A stretch of 45,562 nucleotides of DNA from Thermomonas sp. (GCF_019104945.1 NZ_JAHRWW010000006.1:1-45562), one strand, 5' to 3'. Shown: positions 19,337 through 27,706, counted from the stretch's first letter. The notes: generated from the sequence alone by a model not told the origin. Program-made: numbers and translations.

Positions 19337-20693
19337 CCAGCGCACTGGCCATTTCTGCGCCGTCGCCGTAGAGCATGCGGGTGTTATCGGCGTAGAACAG
19401 CGCATTTTCGATCCCGGCAAACCCTGTGCCTTTGCCACGCTTGATCACGATGGTGTTCTTAGAATTGACCACATCGAGGATCGGCATGCCATAGATCGGG
19501 CTGGCCGGGTCGGTTTTGGCCACCGGATTGACCACATCGTTCGCACCGATCACCAGCGAGACATCGGTCTGCGCAAATTCGGGGTTGATGTCGTCCATAT
19601 CGGCAATCAGGTCATACGGCACGCCCGCTTCGGCCAGCAACACGTTCATATGCCCCGGCATGCGCCCAGCCACCGGGTGAATGGCGAACTTCACCTTCAC
19701 GCCGCGCTCGATCAAACGCTGACACAGCTCCCAAATTTTGTGTTGCGCCTGCGCCACCGCCATGCCGTAGCCCGGCACGATCACCACGCGCTCGGCGTAA
19801 GCCATCATTGCGGCCACGTCTGCGGCTTCGATGGGCTTCATCGAACCACCGATTTCCTGCATCGCCGCCGAACTACCGCCAAAGTTGGAGAACAGCACAT
19901 TCTTGATGCTGCGGTTCATGGCTTTGGCCATCAGCCGGGTCAGCAGCATACCCGCCGCGCCCACCATCATGCCGGCGATAATCAGCGCTTCATTGCCCAG
20001 CACATAACCTTCAAACGCCACTGCAAGGCCGGTGAAGGCGTTGTACAGCGAGATCACCACCGGCATGTCGGCGCCGCCGATGGGCAGGGTCATCAGGATG
20101 CCCAACAGCAGTGACAGCGCGAAGAAGGCTAAAATCCACGGCAGCGCCAGCGTTTGCATGGCCATCACGCCACAGGCCACGGCCGCTAGCGCCATGAGCG
20201 CATTGAAATACTGCTGGCCCGAGAAGGTGTAGCGCTTGTCCATGCGCCCGTCGAGCTTGGCCCAGGCGATAACCGACCCGGTTAACGACACCGCGCCGAT
20301 CAGCGCGCCAATAACACCAAGTGCCAGCGTGAGCGTGGCCGGCGCCTCAGCGCTGCCTTGTGAAAACCGCAGCAGCTCCACCGCACCAATTGCCGCCGCC
20401 GAACCGCCGCCCATACCGTTGAACAGCGCCACCATCTGCGGCATATCGGTAATAGGAACCTTCTTGCCCCAAAACCAGTTCCCCGCCACACCTAACACGA
20501 TGGCGAGCAGCATCAACGGCAAGTTGCCCATTCCCGGTAAAAATAGCGTGGCAATAACGGCCACCAGCACACCCACGCCCGCCCACTGAATACCGCTGCG
20601 CGCGGTTTTCGGGCTGGCCATGCGCTGCAGCCCCACCAGCAATAGGGTGGCCGCAATGAAATAACTGAGCGAAATGAGGATCGTGGCGCTCAC
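19302..20693 (-). CDS. pntB: NAD(P) transhydrogenase subunit beta
   Basis: PntB carries the dII membrane helices and the NADP(H)-binding dIII domain of the proton-translocating transhydrogenase. Roughly nine hydrophobic helices fill residues 1-270. The dIII Rossmann fold starts with VVIVPGYGMAVAQAQHKIWEL and includes HPVAGRMPGHMNVLLAEAGVPYD, DINPEFAQTDVSLVIGANDVVNP and KRGKGTGFAGIENALFY. Length is 463. The start is GTG 20693, overlapping the pntAB stop as GTGA. Confidence 0.97.
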   Translation of the reverse strand: MSATILISLSYFIAATLLLVGLQRMASPKTARSGIQWAGVGVLVAVIATLFLPGMGNLPLMLLAIVLGVAGNWFWGKKVPITDMPQMVALFNGMGGGSAAAIGAVELLRFSQGSAEAPATLTLALGVIGALIGAVSLTGSVIAWAKLDGRMDKRYTFSGQQYFNALMALAAVACGVMAMQTLALPWILAFFALSLLLGILMTLPIGGADMPVVISLYNAFTGLAVAFEGYVLGNEALIIAGMMVGAAGMLLTRLMAKAMNRSIKNVLFSNFGGSSAAMQEIGGSMKPIEAADVAAMMAYAERVVIVPGYGMAVAQAQHKIWELCQRLIERGVKVKFAIHPVAGRMPGHMNVLLAEAGVPYDLIADMDDINPEFAQTDVSLVIGANDVVNPVAKTDPASPIYGMPILDVVNSKNTIVIKRGKGTGFAGIENALFYADNTRMLYGDGAEMASALVTELKALDGGH

Positions 20694-20986
20694 TTGCCAC
20701 CCTCCTTCTTGCTGGACTTAAACATCTCCAGCATGCGCTCGGTGACCACATAGCCACCGGCGGCGTTACCCGCGCCCAAAAAGACGGCCACAAAGCCGAT
20801 GGCCTGTTCTAGCGGCGTTTGCGCATGACCCAGTACCACCATCGCGCCGATCAACACGATGCCGTGAATGAAGTTGGAACCCGACATCAGCGGAGTGTGC
20901 AAAATCACCGGCACCCGCGAGATGATCACATGCCCAGCGATTGCCGCCAGCATAAAAATATACAGTGCTACGAATCCATCACCCAC
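20690..20986 (-). CDS. pntAB: NAD(P) transhydrogenase subunit alpha part 2 (membrane part)
   Basis: A 98-residue membrane protein equal to the C-terminal hydrophobic part of fused PntA. It has the family sequence ILHTPLMSGSNFIHGIVLIGAM and three or four helices. GTG 20986 is chosen as start because GGGGAG lies 7 nt upstream; a TTG at 21001 is in frame but has no such site. It is coupled to pntB by a 4-bp overlap. The matching dI subunit is ~1.6 kb away, beyond an operon on the other strand. Confidence 0.93.
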   Translation of the reverse strand: MGDGFVALYIFMLAAIAGHVIISRVPVILHTPLMSGSNFIHGIVLIGAMVVLGHAQTPLEQAIGFVAVFLGAGNAAGGYVVTERMLEMFKSSKKEGGK

Positions 20987-21118
20987 GTTGCCACTCCCCA
21001 ATGACCTAGCTGCATCATAAACACGGTGCGCACCAATTCGCTATGTCAACCGATCATCCATTCGCGCGTTTGTATCTGCAAACGTGGCAATTCCGCCCCG
21101 TAATGCCGATGGAGTCGC

Positions 21119-21709
21119 ATGCTGCTCGTCGATCCCGCTAAGCTTGGGCCCGTGACGAACGATGCCTATCAGGATGCCTCCCCACCGGAGCTGCTGCCCG
21201 CAGCCACGCTGGATGGCTTTCTGCGCGAGATCGAGCCACGCGCCTTCCGTTTTGCCGAACTGGGCCTACGCCACCGTGAGGACGCGCTGGACGCCGTTCA
21301 AGACGCGATGATCAAGATGCTGACCTACCGCGAACACCCCGCTTCAGAATGGAGCCCGTTGTTTTGGAGCATTTTGCGCAACCGCATCACCGATATGCAG
21401 CGGCGCAGCCTGTTCCGGCTACGCTGGTTACTCCCCGGCAGCACCGATAAAGACGGCGAACCGGTGGATTGGGCCGATGACAGCCCCGATCCTTCGCGCA
21501 GCCACGATAGCCGTGAGGCTTGGAGCAAGATCAGCGCGGCCCTGCGCAACCTCCCGACGCGCCAGCGCGAAGCGTTCACGCTGCGTGTACTGGAAGAGCT
21601 GGACGTGGCCGATACCGCCAAGGTGATGGGCTGCAGCGAAGGCTCGGTAAAAACACATTTATCGCGCGCCCGCGAGGCGCTGCAGAAACAGCTGGAGGAT
21701 TTTCGATGA
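21119..21709 (+). CDS. Sigma-70 family (ECF-type) RNA polymerase sigma factor
   Basis: 196 residues. Region 2 is seen in LRHREDALDAVQDAMIKMLTYR and WSILRNRITDMQRRSLFR. Region 4 is LRNLPTRQREAFTLRVLEELDVADTAKVMGCSEGSVKTHLSRAREAL, a typical sigma-4 helix-turn-helix. The linker is acidic (DWADDSPDPSRSHDS). It starts at ATG 21119 with GGAG 4 nt upstream and overlaps the next gene by 4 bp. It is divergent from pntAB-pntB. It most likely controls its own operon, with the next gene as regulator, but its targets are unknown. Confidence 0.92.
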   Translation: MLLVDPAKLGPVTNDAYQDASPPELLPAATLDGFLREIEPRAFRFAELGLRHREDALDAVQDAMIKMLTYREHPASEWSPLFWSILRNRITDMQRRSLFRLRWLLPGSTDKDGEPVDWADDSPDPSRSHDSREAWSKISAALRNLPTRQREAFTLRVLEELDVADTAKVMGCSEGSVKTHLSRAREALQKQLEDFR

Positions 21710-22107
21710 ACACGCACCCCACAGAGCAGGCCAGCGCCGCATTTGATGCCGCACTGCGCACGCACCATCAGGCGTCGCTCCAGCAGCTTTCCCCGCGCAC
21801 GCAGGCTCAGCTCGCGCAGCGCCGTCATGCGGCCCTGCGTGGTCAAACGCATCGCGTCAAACCCGCCCATCGCCTGCGCTTTGCCGCTGCAGGCATTGCT
21901 GCGGCCGCCGCGCTCGCGCTTGGCCTGCAGTTCCATTCTTCTGAAGTCACGCCAGCCAGCCCCGCGGTGGTGAGCCCCACCTTCGCCAATGCGCCTCCGC
22001 AGCAACATGCGGTGCCGCGTTCTGCCAGCAAGCCCATGTTGGAAGAAGACCCCGATTTTTACGCATGGCTGAACTCGCCTGACGTTCAGCAGCTTGCGAT
22101 GGAGTAA
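21706..22107 (+). CDS. Putative membrane-bound anti-sigma factor
   Basis: 133 residues, starting at the ATGA overlap with the sigma gene. A cytoplasmic basic N-terminal half (LSPRTQAQLAQRRHAALRGQ) is followed by a single membrane helix, LRFAAAGIAAAAALALGLQF, and then a Pro/Ala-rich extracytoplasmic segment ending MLEEDPDFYAWLNSPDVQQLAME. This layout and the coupling to an ECF sigma gene suggest an anti-sigma factor. There is no recognisable zinc-binding ZAS motif. It may correspond to a DUF3619-type family. Confidence 0.72.
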   Translation: MNTHPTEQASAAFDAALRTHHQASLQQLSPRTQAQLAQRRHAALRGQTHRVKPAHRLRFAAAGIAAAAALALGLQFHSSEVTPASPAVVSPTFANAPPQQHAVPRSASKPMLEEDPDFYAWLNSPDVQQLAME

Positions 22108-22110
22108 GCC

Positions 22111-22551
22111 ATGAACCGCATGATCGCCCCATTACTGTTTGCCCTTGCCTGCGCCCCGCTTGCCACGCTGGCGCAAACCGCCCCGGCAGCCGCTCAATCC
22201 AACTTTCCTACTTGGGAACAACTCACCCCCGCACAGCGCGAGCTACTGATCGCCCCAGTGCGCGAACGTTGGAATAACGAGCCGCACCATCGCGAGCGCT
22301 TCATGGACTATGCCAAGCGCTGGAAGTCGCTACCGCCGGATAAGCGCGACGATGCCCGCCGCGGCGTGCAACGCTGGGAAAACATGACCCCGCAGCAGCG
22401 CGATGAAGCGCGCGCCGTGTTCCATGCTACCCGTCAAATGGACAAACCCGCCCGCCGCGCCTTTATGGAGCAATGGCAAAAAATGAGCCCGCAGCAGCGC
22501 ACTGAGTGGGCAAAAGCCCACCCGGCACCGGAGCGCCGCGAGCGCGACTGA
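22111..22551 (+). CDS. DUF3106 exported protein
   Basis: 146 residues. The signal peptide MNRMIAPLLFALACAPLATLAQ gives cleavage near residue 21. The mature protein is made of Trp-containing helical repeats: FPTWEQLTPAQRELLIAPVRERW, YAKRWKSLPPDKRDDARRGVQRW, MTPQQRDEARAVF and MSPQQRTEWAKAHP. This repeated L/MTPxQR pattern is the DUF3106 signature. It follows the anti-sigma gene by 3 bp as the third gene of the operon. It could be a periplasmic sensor, like other Thr-Pro-x-Gln-rich stress proteins, but this is inference. Its stop codon abuts that of pntA. Confidence 0.85.
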   Translation: MNRMIAPLLFALACAPLATLAQTAPAAAQSNFPTWEQLTPAQRELLIAPVRERWNNEPHHRERFMDYAKRWKSLPPDKRDDARRGVQRWENMTPQQRDEARAVFHATRQMDKPARRAFMEQWQKMSPQQRTEWAKAHPAPERRERD

Positions 22552-23646
22552 TTACGCCGCAGGCGCAGCGCGCTCTGGCCACACGGTTTTGGCCAGTAGC
22601 TCGTCATCCCAGTCAAATGCCAACGCACCGTCTTTGAGCAACAAGCTGATGAAGTTGAACACGTTGCGGGCAAACATCTCGCTGGCGTGCTGCGCACCCA
22701 TCGACGCAAGGTTCAGCGGCCCAGCCACGGTGACACCATTGCTGTCCACCGTTTGCCCCGGCTGGGTCAGCTCGCAATTGCCGCCGGTTTCGGCGGCCAG
22801 ATCCACCACCACGCTGCCCGGCTTCATTCCCGCCACCATCGCACTGGAAATAATTTTTGGTGCGGGCCGCCCAGGTACCGCTGCCGTGCAGACCACCACA
22901 TCGATCCCTTTGAGGTGATCGGCCAAACGCTGCTGCTGCAGCGCGCGCTCGTCTTCGGTGAGCTGGCGTGCATAGCCGCCCTCGCCCGCCGCACTCACGC
23001 CAAGGTCTAAAAACTTACCGCCAAGCGATTCGATCTGCTCCCGCGTTTCTGGGCGCACGTCAAACCCTTCCACCGCCGCCCCCAAGCGCTTGGCCGTGGC
23101 GATGGCCTGTAGCCCCGCCACACCCGCACCCACAATCAGCACTTTAGACGGCCGAATGGTGCCAGCGGCGGTGGTGAGCATGGGAAAGAAGCGCGGCGCC
23201 AGTTGCGCGGCGATCAGCACCGCTTTATAGCCGGCCATGCCCGCCTGCGAACTCAAAATATCCATCGCCTGCGCGCGCGTGGTGCGCGGCAATTTTTCTA
23301 ACGGAAATGCGGTAATCCCGCGCGATTGAATGGCCTCGGCACGCGCCGCATCGCCCTGTGGGTGTAGGCTCCCCACCAGCACCGCACCTTGCTTCAGCGC
23401 CGTAATCACTGCGGTCTCTGGTGGCTGCACACACAGCAGCACATCCGCCTGCGCGGCGGCGTCTTCGCTTAGCTGCGCCCCAGCATCGGTATAGGCCGCA
23501 TCGGGAAAATACGCCCCGGCGCCGATTCCCGGCTGGATGCGCACCACGCAGCCTTTCGCCACCAATTTTTTGCAGGTTTCCGGCGTCAATGCGACGCGGC
23601 GCTCGCCCACTGCGGTTTCCCGCACCACTCCAACCGTTACCGCCAT
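22552..23646 (-). CDS. pntA: NAD(P) transhydrogenase subunit alpha part 1 (NAD-binding domain)
   Basis: This subunit is the cytosolic dI domain, related to alanine dehydrogenase, which binds NAD(H). It starts MAVTVGVVRETAVGERRVALTPE from ATG 23646 with GGAG 6 nt upstream; an upstream in-frame ATG at 23673 is less likely. Key segments are LPRTTRAQAMDILSSQAGMAGYKAV, the nucleotide loop VLIVGAGVAGLQAIATAKRLGA and the VDLAAETGGNCELT strand. Length is 364, with no membrane helices, as expected for the three-subunit form. It is separated from pntAB-pntB by the opposite-strand sigma operon. Confidence 0.96.
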   Translation of the reverse strand: MAVTVGVVRETAVGERRVALTPETCKKLVAKGCVVRIQPGIGAGAYFPDAAYTDAGAQLSEDAAAQADVLLCVQPPETAVITALKQGAVLVGSLHPQGDAARAEAIQSRGITAFPLEKLPRTTRAQAMDILSSQAGMAGYKAVLIAAQLAPRFFPMLTTAAGTIRPSKVLIVGAGVAGLQAIATAKRLGAAVEGFDVRPETREQIESLGGKFLDLGVSAAGEGGYARQLTEDERALQQQRLADHLKGIDVVVCTAAVPGRPAPKIISSAMVAGMKPGSVVVDLAAETGGNCELTQPGQTVDSNGVTVAGPLNLASMGAQHASEMFARNVFNFISLLLKDGALAFDWDDELLAKTVWPERAAPAA

Positions 23647-23727
23647 TGCCTGCTCCCCAGCTTCAATATTCATCCATCCTACCCAATGCAGCGGCTACCA
23701 TGCAGGGGTTCTCTCATAATTTTGATC

Positions 23728-24297
23728 ATGCTGACACTGACCACGCTCCATTCTCGCCGCTCCACCCCCACCCGCCAGCTCGCCGCACCGGGGCCCGATG
23801 CCACGCAGCTGCAGCGCATGCTCGAAGCCGCCGTGCGCGTGCCCGACCACGGTAAACGTGTGCCGTTTCGCCTGCTGCGCATTGCCGGTGACGCGCGCGA
23901 GGCCTTGGCAAACGCGGCGCAGGCGCGCCAACTGGAACTTGATCCACTGGCTGGTGAAGCGGTGCTAGAAAAACTGCGCACGCGCTTTACCGCGCCACCG
24001 CTCACCTTGGCCGTGGTCGCGATTTTGGGCGAAGACAGCAAGATTCCCGTTAGCGAGCGCTTCTCCAGCGCGGCCTGCGTCGCCTTCCAGCTGCTGCAAG
24101 CCGCGCAAGCCGAAGGCTTTGCTGCGCAGTGGCTCACTGGCTGGCTGGCTTACGATCGTCCCTTCCTTGAGCACACGCTTGGGCTTTCCGAGCACGAACA
24201 GCTAATCGGCACCATTGCCGTTGGCACGCCCACGCTGGAAGCCCCGGAGCGCGAGCGCCCCGACGTAGCCGCCCTGCTGCAAGACTGGGCACCATAA
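23728..24297 (+). CDS. Nitroreductase-family flavoprotein (YdjA-like)
   Basis: A compact FMN-dependent nitroreductase fold, 189 residues from ATG 23728; an ATG at 23686 is also in frame but lies close to the pntA leader. Family features are the N-terminal LHSRRSTPTRQLAAPGPD, AAVRVPDHGKRVPFRLLRI and SSAACVAFQLLQAAQAEGFAAQWLTGW. C-terminal GTIAVGTPTLEAPERERPD is like E. coli YdjA. Electron acceptor unknown. No Shine-Dalgarno sequence is visible, and a CATAAT hexamer ends 7 nt before the ATG. Confidence 0.88.
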   Translation: MLTLTTLHSRRSTPTRQLAAPGPDATQLQRMLEAAVRVPDHGKRVPFRLLRIAGDAREALANAAQARQLELDPLAGEAVLEKLRTRFTAPPLTLAVVAILGEDSKIPVSERFSSAACVAFQLLQAAQAEGFAAQWLTGWLAYDRPFLEHTLGLSEHEQLIGTIAVGTPTLEAPERERPDVAALLQDWAP

Positions 24298-24302
24298 CCG
24301 CG

Positions 24303-25196
24303 ATGACGCAGGCAACGCTCTATCTTGTCGATGCATCGCTGTACGTGTTTCGCGCTTGGCATTCGATGCCCGACGAATTTCACGATGCCGACGGCTGGCC
24401 CACCAATGCGGTGCACGGCTTTGCGCGGTTTTTGCTCGACCTGCTAGAACAAGAACGCCCGCAGCATATCGCGGTGGCATTCGATGAAGCGCTCGATAGC
24501 TGCTTTCGCAACGCCCTCTATCCCGCCTATAAAGCCAACCGTGACCCGGCCCCGCCGGAGCTGCGACGCCAGTTCGCATGGTGCAAAGCGCTCTGTCAGG
24601 CACTGGGGCTCACCACACTGGCCCATTCGGATTTTGAAGCCGACGATTTGATTGGCAGCGCCGCGCAGCGCGCGCGTGGCAACGGCTTTCGTAGCGTCAT
24701 TGTCTCGGCCGATAAAGACCTCTCGCAGCTATTGGGCGAACACGACGAACAGTATGACTACGCCAGGCGTGAGCGCTGGGGCGCGTCTGGGGTGAAGGCG
24801 CGCTACGGCGTGCACGCGCCGCAGATCGCGGATTATCTAGCGCTTACCGGCGATGCCGTGGACAACATCCCCGGCGTCAACGGTATTGGCCCGAAGTCGG
24901 CGGCGGTGCTGCTGGCGCATTTCGGCTCGCTCGATGCGCTGCTGGCGCGGGTGGACGAAGTGCCTTATCTGCGTTTGCGCGGTGCCGCGACACTGGCCAC
25001 TCGCCTGCGCGAGCAGCGCGAACAAGCACTTCTGTGGCGCAAGCTCACTACGGTTGCCGCGGACGCGCCGCTACCAGATGGTGGCTTTGCACGCCGCACG
25101 GGGGATGCGGCCGAGCTTTCCGCGCTCGCCGACTGGGTGGGCTTTGGCCCCCTCACTCGCAAGCGCCTGCGTGAAGCCGCTACTATCGACGCATGA
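24303..25196 (+). CDS. 5'-3' exonuclease/flap endonuclease-like protein
   Basis: A 297-residue protein matching the 5'-nuclease domain of DNA polymerase I without the polymerase. The metal-binding residues sit in YLVDASLYVFRAW, FDEALDSCFRNALYPAYKANRD, DFEADDLIGSAA, VSADKDLSQLL and LTGDAVDNIPGVNGIGPKSAAVLL; the last also carries the H3TH DNA-binding motif. It resembles E. coli ExoIX/Xni in being stand-alone. It follows the nitroreductase gene by 5 bp and overlaps the Nudix gene by 4 bp. Confidence 0.93.
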   Translation: MTQATLYLVDASLYVFRAWHSMPDEFHDADGWPTNAVHGFARFLLDLLEQERPQHIAVAFDEALDSCFRNALYPAYKANRDPAPPELRRQFAWCKALCQALGLTTLAHSDFEADDLIGSAAQRARGNGFRSVIVSADKDLSQLLGEHDEQYDYARRERWGASGVKARYGVHAPQIADYLALTGDAVDNIPGVNGIGPKSAAVLLAHFGSLDALLARVDEVPYLRLRGAATLATRLREQREQALLWRKLTTVAADAPLPDGGFARRTGDAAELSALADWVGFGPLTRKRLREAATIDA

Positions 25197-25735
25197 GCGA
25201 AGCAAAAGAAACCTTATACGAGGGCCACTGGCTACGGCTGGTGCGCATTGGCCACTGGGAATCGTGCGAGCGCACCCACGCCCAAGGCATGGCGGTGATT
25301 GTAATTGCCGTAACGCCGCAAGACGATGTGCTGTTTGTTGAACAGTTCCGCGTGCCGCTGGGTGCACGCACCATTGAAATGCCCGCAGGCCTCGTGGGCG
25401 ATGACCATGCCGAAGACACCTTGGCCAGCGCCGCGCGGCGCGAGTTGATTGAAGAAACCGGCTGGTCTGCTGAGCAGGTGGACGTACTGCTCACCGGCCC
25501 TACCAGCTCGGGCATGAGCAACGAGCGCATCGCCTTCGTGCGCGCACGCAAGCTCACCCGCGTGGGCGAAGGCGGCGGCGTAGATGGCGAGGACATCACC
25601 GTCCATGCGGTGCCGCGCACGCAGGCCCCGGCATGGTTAATGCAAAAACACGCCGAAGGCTACGAGCTAGACCTCAAACTTTGGGCCGGGCTGTGGATGA
25701 TCGACCACAACCCGGATGGTTCCCCTGCCCAATAA
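25193..25735 (+). CDS. Nudix hydrolase (ADP-ribose pyrophosphatase-like)
   Basis: 180 residues with a Nudix box ending RELIEETGW, preceded by EMPAGLVGDDHAEDTLASAAR. The stretch upstream, GMAVIVIAVTPQDDVLFVEQFRVPLG, with R/E-Q-F-R, is typical of ADP-sugar pyrophosphatases of the NudF/NudE type. The substrate is likely ADP-ribose or a related nucleoside diphosphate; this is inferred from family resemblance. It is coupled to the exonuclease gene (ATGA overlap). Confidence 0.9.
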   Translation: MSEAKETLYEGHWLRLVRIGHWESCERTHAQGMAVIVIAVTPQDDVLFVEQFRVPLGARTIEMPAGLVGDDHAEDTLASAARRELIEETGWSAEQVDVLLTGPTSSGMSNERIAFVRARKLTRVGEGGGVDGEDITVHAVPRTQAPAWLMQKHAEGYELDLKLWAGLWMIDHNPDGSPAQ

Positions 25736-25737
25736 GC

Positions 25738-25755
25738 TGCGGGCATTAACCCGCA
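25738..25755. terminator. Weak hairpin between convergent Nudix and pip genes
   Basis: A 6-bp perfect stem TGCGGG/CCCGCA with a 6-nt loop; the pip stop codon lies in the loop. There is no T-run on either side, so termination activity is doubtful. Confidence 0.3.
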
Positions 25756-26690
25756 AACTTATCCGTGGCCTCCACCAGTGCGGCGGTGTTCTCGGCTTCA
25801 AACATGGAATGGCCGGAATTGGGCGAGACCAAGAGCTCGGCCTTCGGCCAAAGCTTGTGCAAGTCAAACGCGCTTTGTACCGGGCAGACCACGTCGTAGC
25901 GGCCATGCACGATTACACCGGGGATGTGCGCGATCTTGTGCGCGTCGCGCAGCAATTGGCTTTCCACTTCAAAGAAACCACCGTTGACGAAGTAGTGGTT
26001 CTCGATTCGTGCAAACGCCAACGCAAATTCGGCATCACCGTGGGTTTCGGTGTAGTTATCAGGAATCTTCAGATAGCTGGTGCCGCCTTCCCAAATGGCC
26101 CAGGCGCGCGCGGCGGCGAGGCGCGTTTCGGCATCTTCGCTGATGAGGCGGCGATGGAAGGCTGAGATTAAATCGCCGCGCTCCACTTCTGGAATGGCGT
26201 TGACATAGTGCTGCCACGCATCCGGGAACAGGCGCGACGCGCCTTCCTGATAGAACCACTCCAGCTCCCAGCGGCGCAGTAAGAAGATGCCGCGCAGCAC
26301 CAGCTCGGTGACGCGTTGCGGGTGGGTTTCGGCGTAGGCCAGCGCCAAGGTCGAGCCCCAGCTGCCGCCAAACACCTGCCATGTTGCAATGCCCAGATGC
26401 TCGCGCAGCTTTTCAATATCGGCCACGAGATCCCACGTGGTGTTATTGGTGAGGTCTGCATGCGGCGTGCTGCGGCCCGCGCCGCGCTGGTCGAACAGAA
26501 TGATTCGGTATTTGGCCGGGTCGTGGAAGCGGCGCATATTGTCGCTGCAGCCACCGCCGGGGCCACCATGCAGCAGCACAACAGGCTTGCCGTTGGGGTT
26601 GCCGCACTGTTCCCAATAGAGGGTGTGGCGGTCGTCCACCTTGAGCGTGCCCGTTTCGTAGGGCGTAATTTCAGGATAGAGCGTGCGCAT
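25746..26690 (-). CDS. pip: Proline iminopeptidase
   Basis: An alpha/beta-hydrolase of family S33 that removes N-terminal proline from peptides. The oxyanion motif HGGPGGG is at residues 41-47 and the nucleophile Ser110 in GGSWGSTLALAYAE. The late-domain GRYDVVCP (Asp) and SGHSMFE (His) complete the triad. The N-terminus MRTLYPEITPYETGTLKV and the 314-residue length are typical. AAGGA is 8 nt before the ATG. The 11-mer ATCTATCGATA upstream (26706-26716, minus strand) also occurs before ahpC. Confidence 0.96.
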   Translation of the reverse strand: MRTLYPEITPYETGTLKVDDRHTLYWEQCGNPNGKPVVLLHGGPGGGCSDNMRRFHDPAKYRIILFDQRGAGRSTPHADLTNNTTWDLVADIEKLREHLGIATWQVFGGSWGSTLALAYAETHPQRVTELVLRGIFLLRRWELEWFYQEGASRLFPDAWQHYVNAIPEVERGDLISAFHRRLISEDAETRLAAARAWAIWEGGTSYLKIPDNYTETHGDAEFALAFARIENHYFVNGGFFEVESQLLRDAHKIAHIPGVIVHGRYDVVCPVQSAFDLHKLWPKAELLVSPNSGHSMFEAENTAALVEATDKFAG

Positions 26691-26731
26691 ATCTGGCGTC
26701 CTTCTTATCGATAGATGGGGTGATCGTGGGC

Positions 26732-27562
26732 TTAGGGTTTGGCACCCAAGGTGAGGCGGTCGCGCTGTTCTAAATCGCGCACGGTTTTAACGCTATACAG
26801 CCCGGCATCGCGTAGTAACGTGCGCACCGCAGGGCCTTGATCATAGCCGTGTTCGATCAGCAGCCAGCCGCCGCTGCGCAGGTGCGCGGGCGCGGCGATG
26901 GCGATCATGCGGATGGCGTCGAGCCCATCTGCGCCACTAGAAAGTGCCAAGGCGGGCTCAAACCGCAGGTCGCCTTGGCCTAAATGCGAGTCACCTTCGG
27001 CGATATAGGGCGGGTTGCTGGCGATCATGTCAAAGCGCTCACCCTGCAGTGGGCGCAGCCAGTCGCCATGGCGAAATTCAATATTACTGATGCTATTGCA
27101 CTGCGCGTTACTGCGCGCCACCTCCAATGCTTCAGCGCTCGCATCGGTGGCGATCACGTGTGCCTGCGGGCGTTCTTTAGCAAGCGCCAGCGCAATCGCG
27201 CCGCTGCCGGTGCCAAGGTCGGCAATACGCAGCGCAGCGCCTTCCGGCAAACGTGCCAGCGCCTGTTCGACCAAAAGCTCGGTCTCTGGGCGCGGCACCA
27301 AAGTGGCAGAGTTCACTGCAAGCTCCAGCGTCCAAAACCCGCGCGTTCCCGTGAGATAGGCCACTGGCTCACCTGCGCAGCGGCGCTGCAATAGGTCAGT
27401 AAACCGCGCCGCGTCGGCAGGCGTCACGGCATCGGCTGCATGCGCAAACAGCCAACTGCGCGTGCGGCCTAACGCATGCGCCAGCAGGATATCGGCATCG
27501 GCGGCGTCGATCGTTGCACGCGCTGTGAAGAGCAATTGGCTCACGGTGATGGGTTCAGTCAT
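26732..27562 (-). CDS. prmC: Peptide chain release factor N5-glutamine methyltransferase
   Basis: PrmC (HemK) methylates the GGQ glutamine of RF1 and RF2. The N-terminal helical domain ([23 protein letters not shown]) precedes a SAM-binding Rossmann fold with [22 protein letters not shown]. The substrate-binding NPPY motif is in [16 protein letters not shown] 27562 gives 276 residues beginning [11 protein letters not shown], close to the usual start; other in-frame ATGs lie at 27568 and 27580. It diverges from ahpC across a short control region. Confidence 0.95.
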   Translation of the reverse strand: MTEPITVSQLLFTARATIDAADADILLAHALGRTRSWLFAHAADAVTPADAARFTDLLQRRCAGEPVAYLTGTRGFWTLELAVNSATLVPRPETELLVEQALARLPEGAALRIADLGTGSGAIALALAKERPQAHVIATDASAEALEVARSNAQCNSISNIEFRHGDWLRPLQGERFDMIASNPPYIAEGDSHLGQGDLRFEPALALSSGADGLDAIRMIAIAAPAHLRSGGWLLIEHGYDQGPAVRTLLRDAGLYSVKTVRDLEQRDRLTLGAKP

Positions 27563-27605
27563 CGGCATAGGATACCGCATCACACTGAATAGTGATTCAC
27601 AAAAT

Positions 27606-27656
27606 CTATCGATAGAATGCTTATAATCAATTTGAAATATCAATAGGCATTGCCTA
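27606..27656 (+). promoter_or_regulatory. ahpC promoter region with two dyads (candidate OxyR region)
   Basis: A perfect TATAAT at 27622-27627 lies 80 nt before the ahpC start, with no good -35, as expected of an activated promoter. Just upstream is the palindrome CTATCGATAG (27606-27615). Downstream is TAGGC-ATT-GCCTA (27644-27656), which contains ATAG-7 nt-CTAa, resembling one half of the OxyR consensus. OxyR control is inferred from the oxyR gene 2.3 kb away and from known practice in relatives. A full four-element OxyR site is not seen. Confidence 0.45.
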
Positions 27657-27706
27657 ATCTAGCCGCACAGTTTGATTCACCCCTCACCCAACAGCGGAGA
27701 ACGTTC

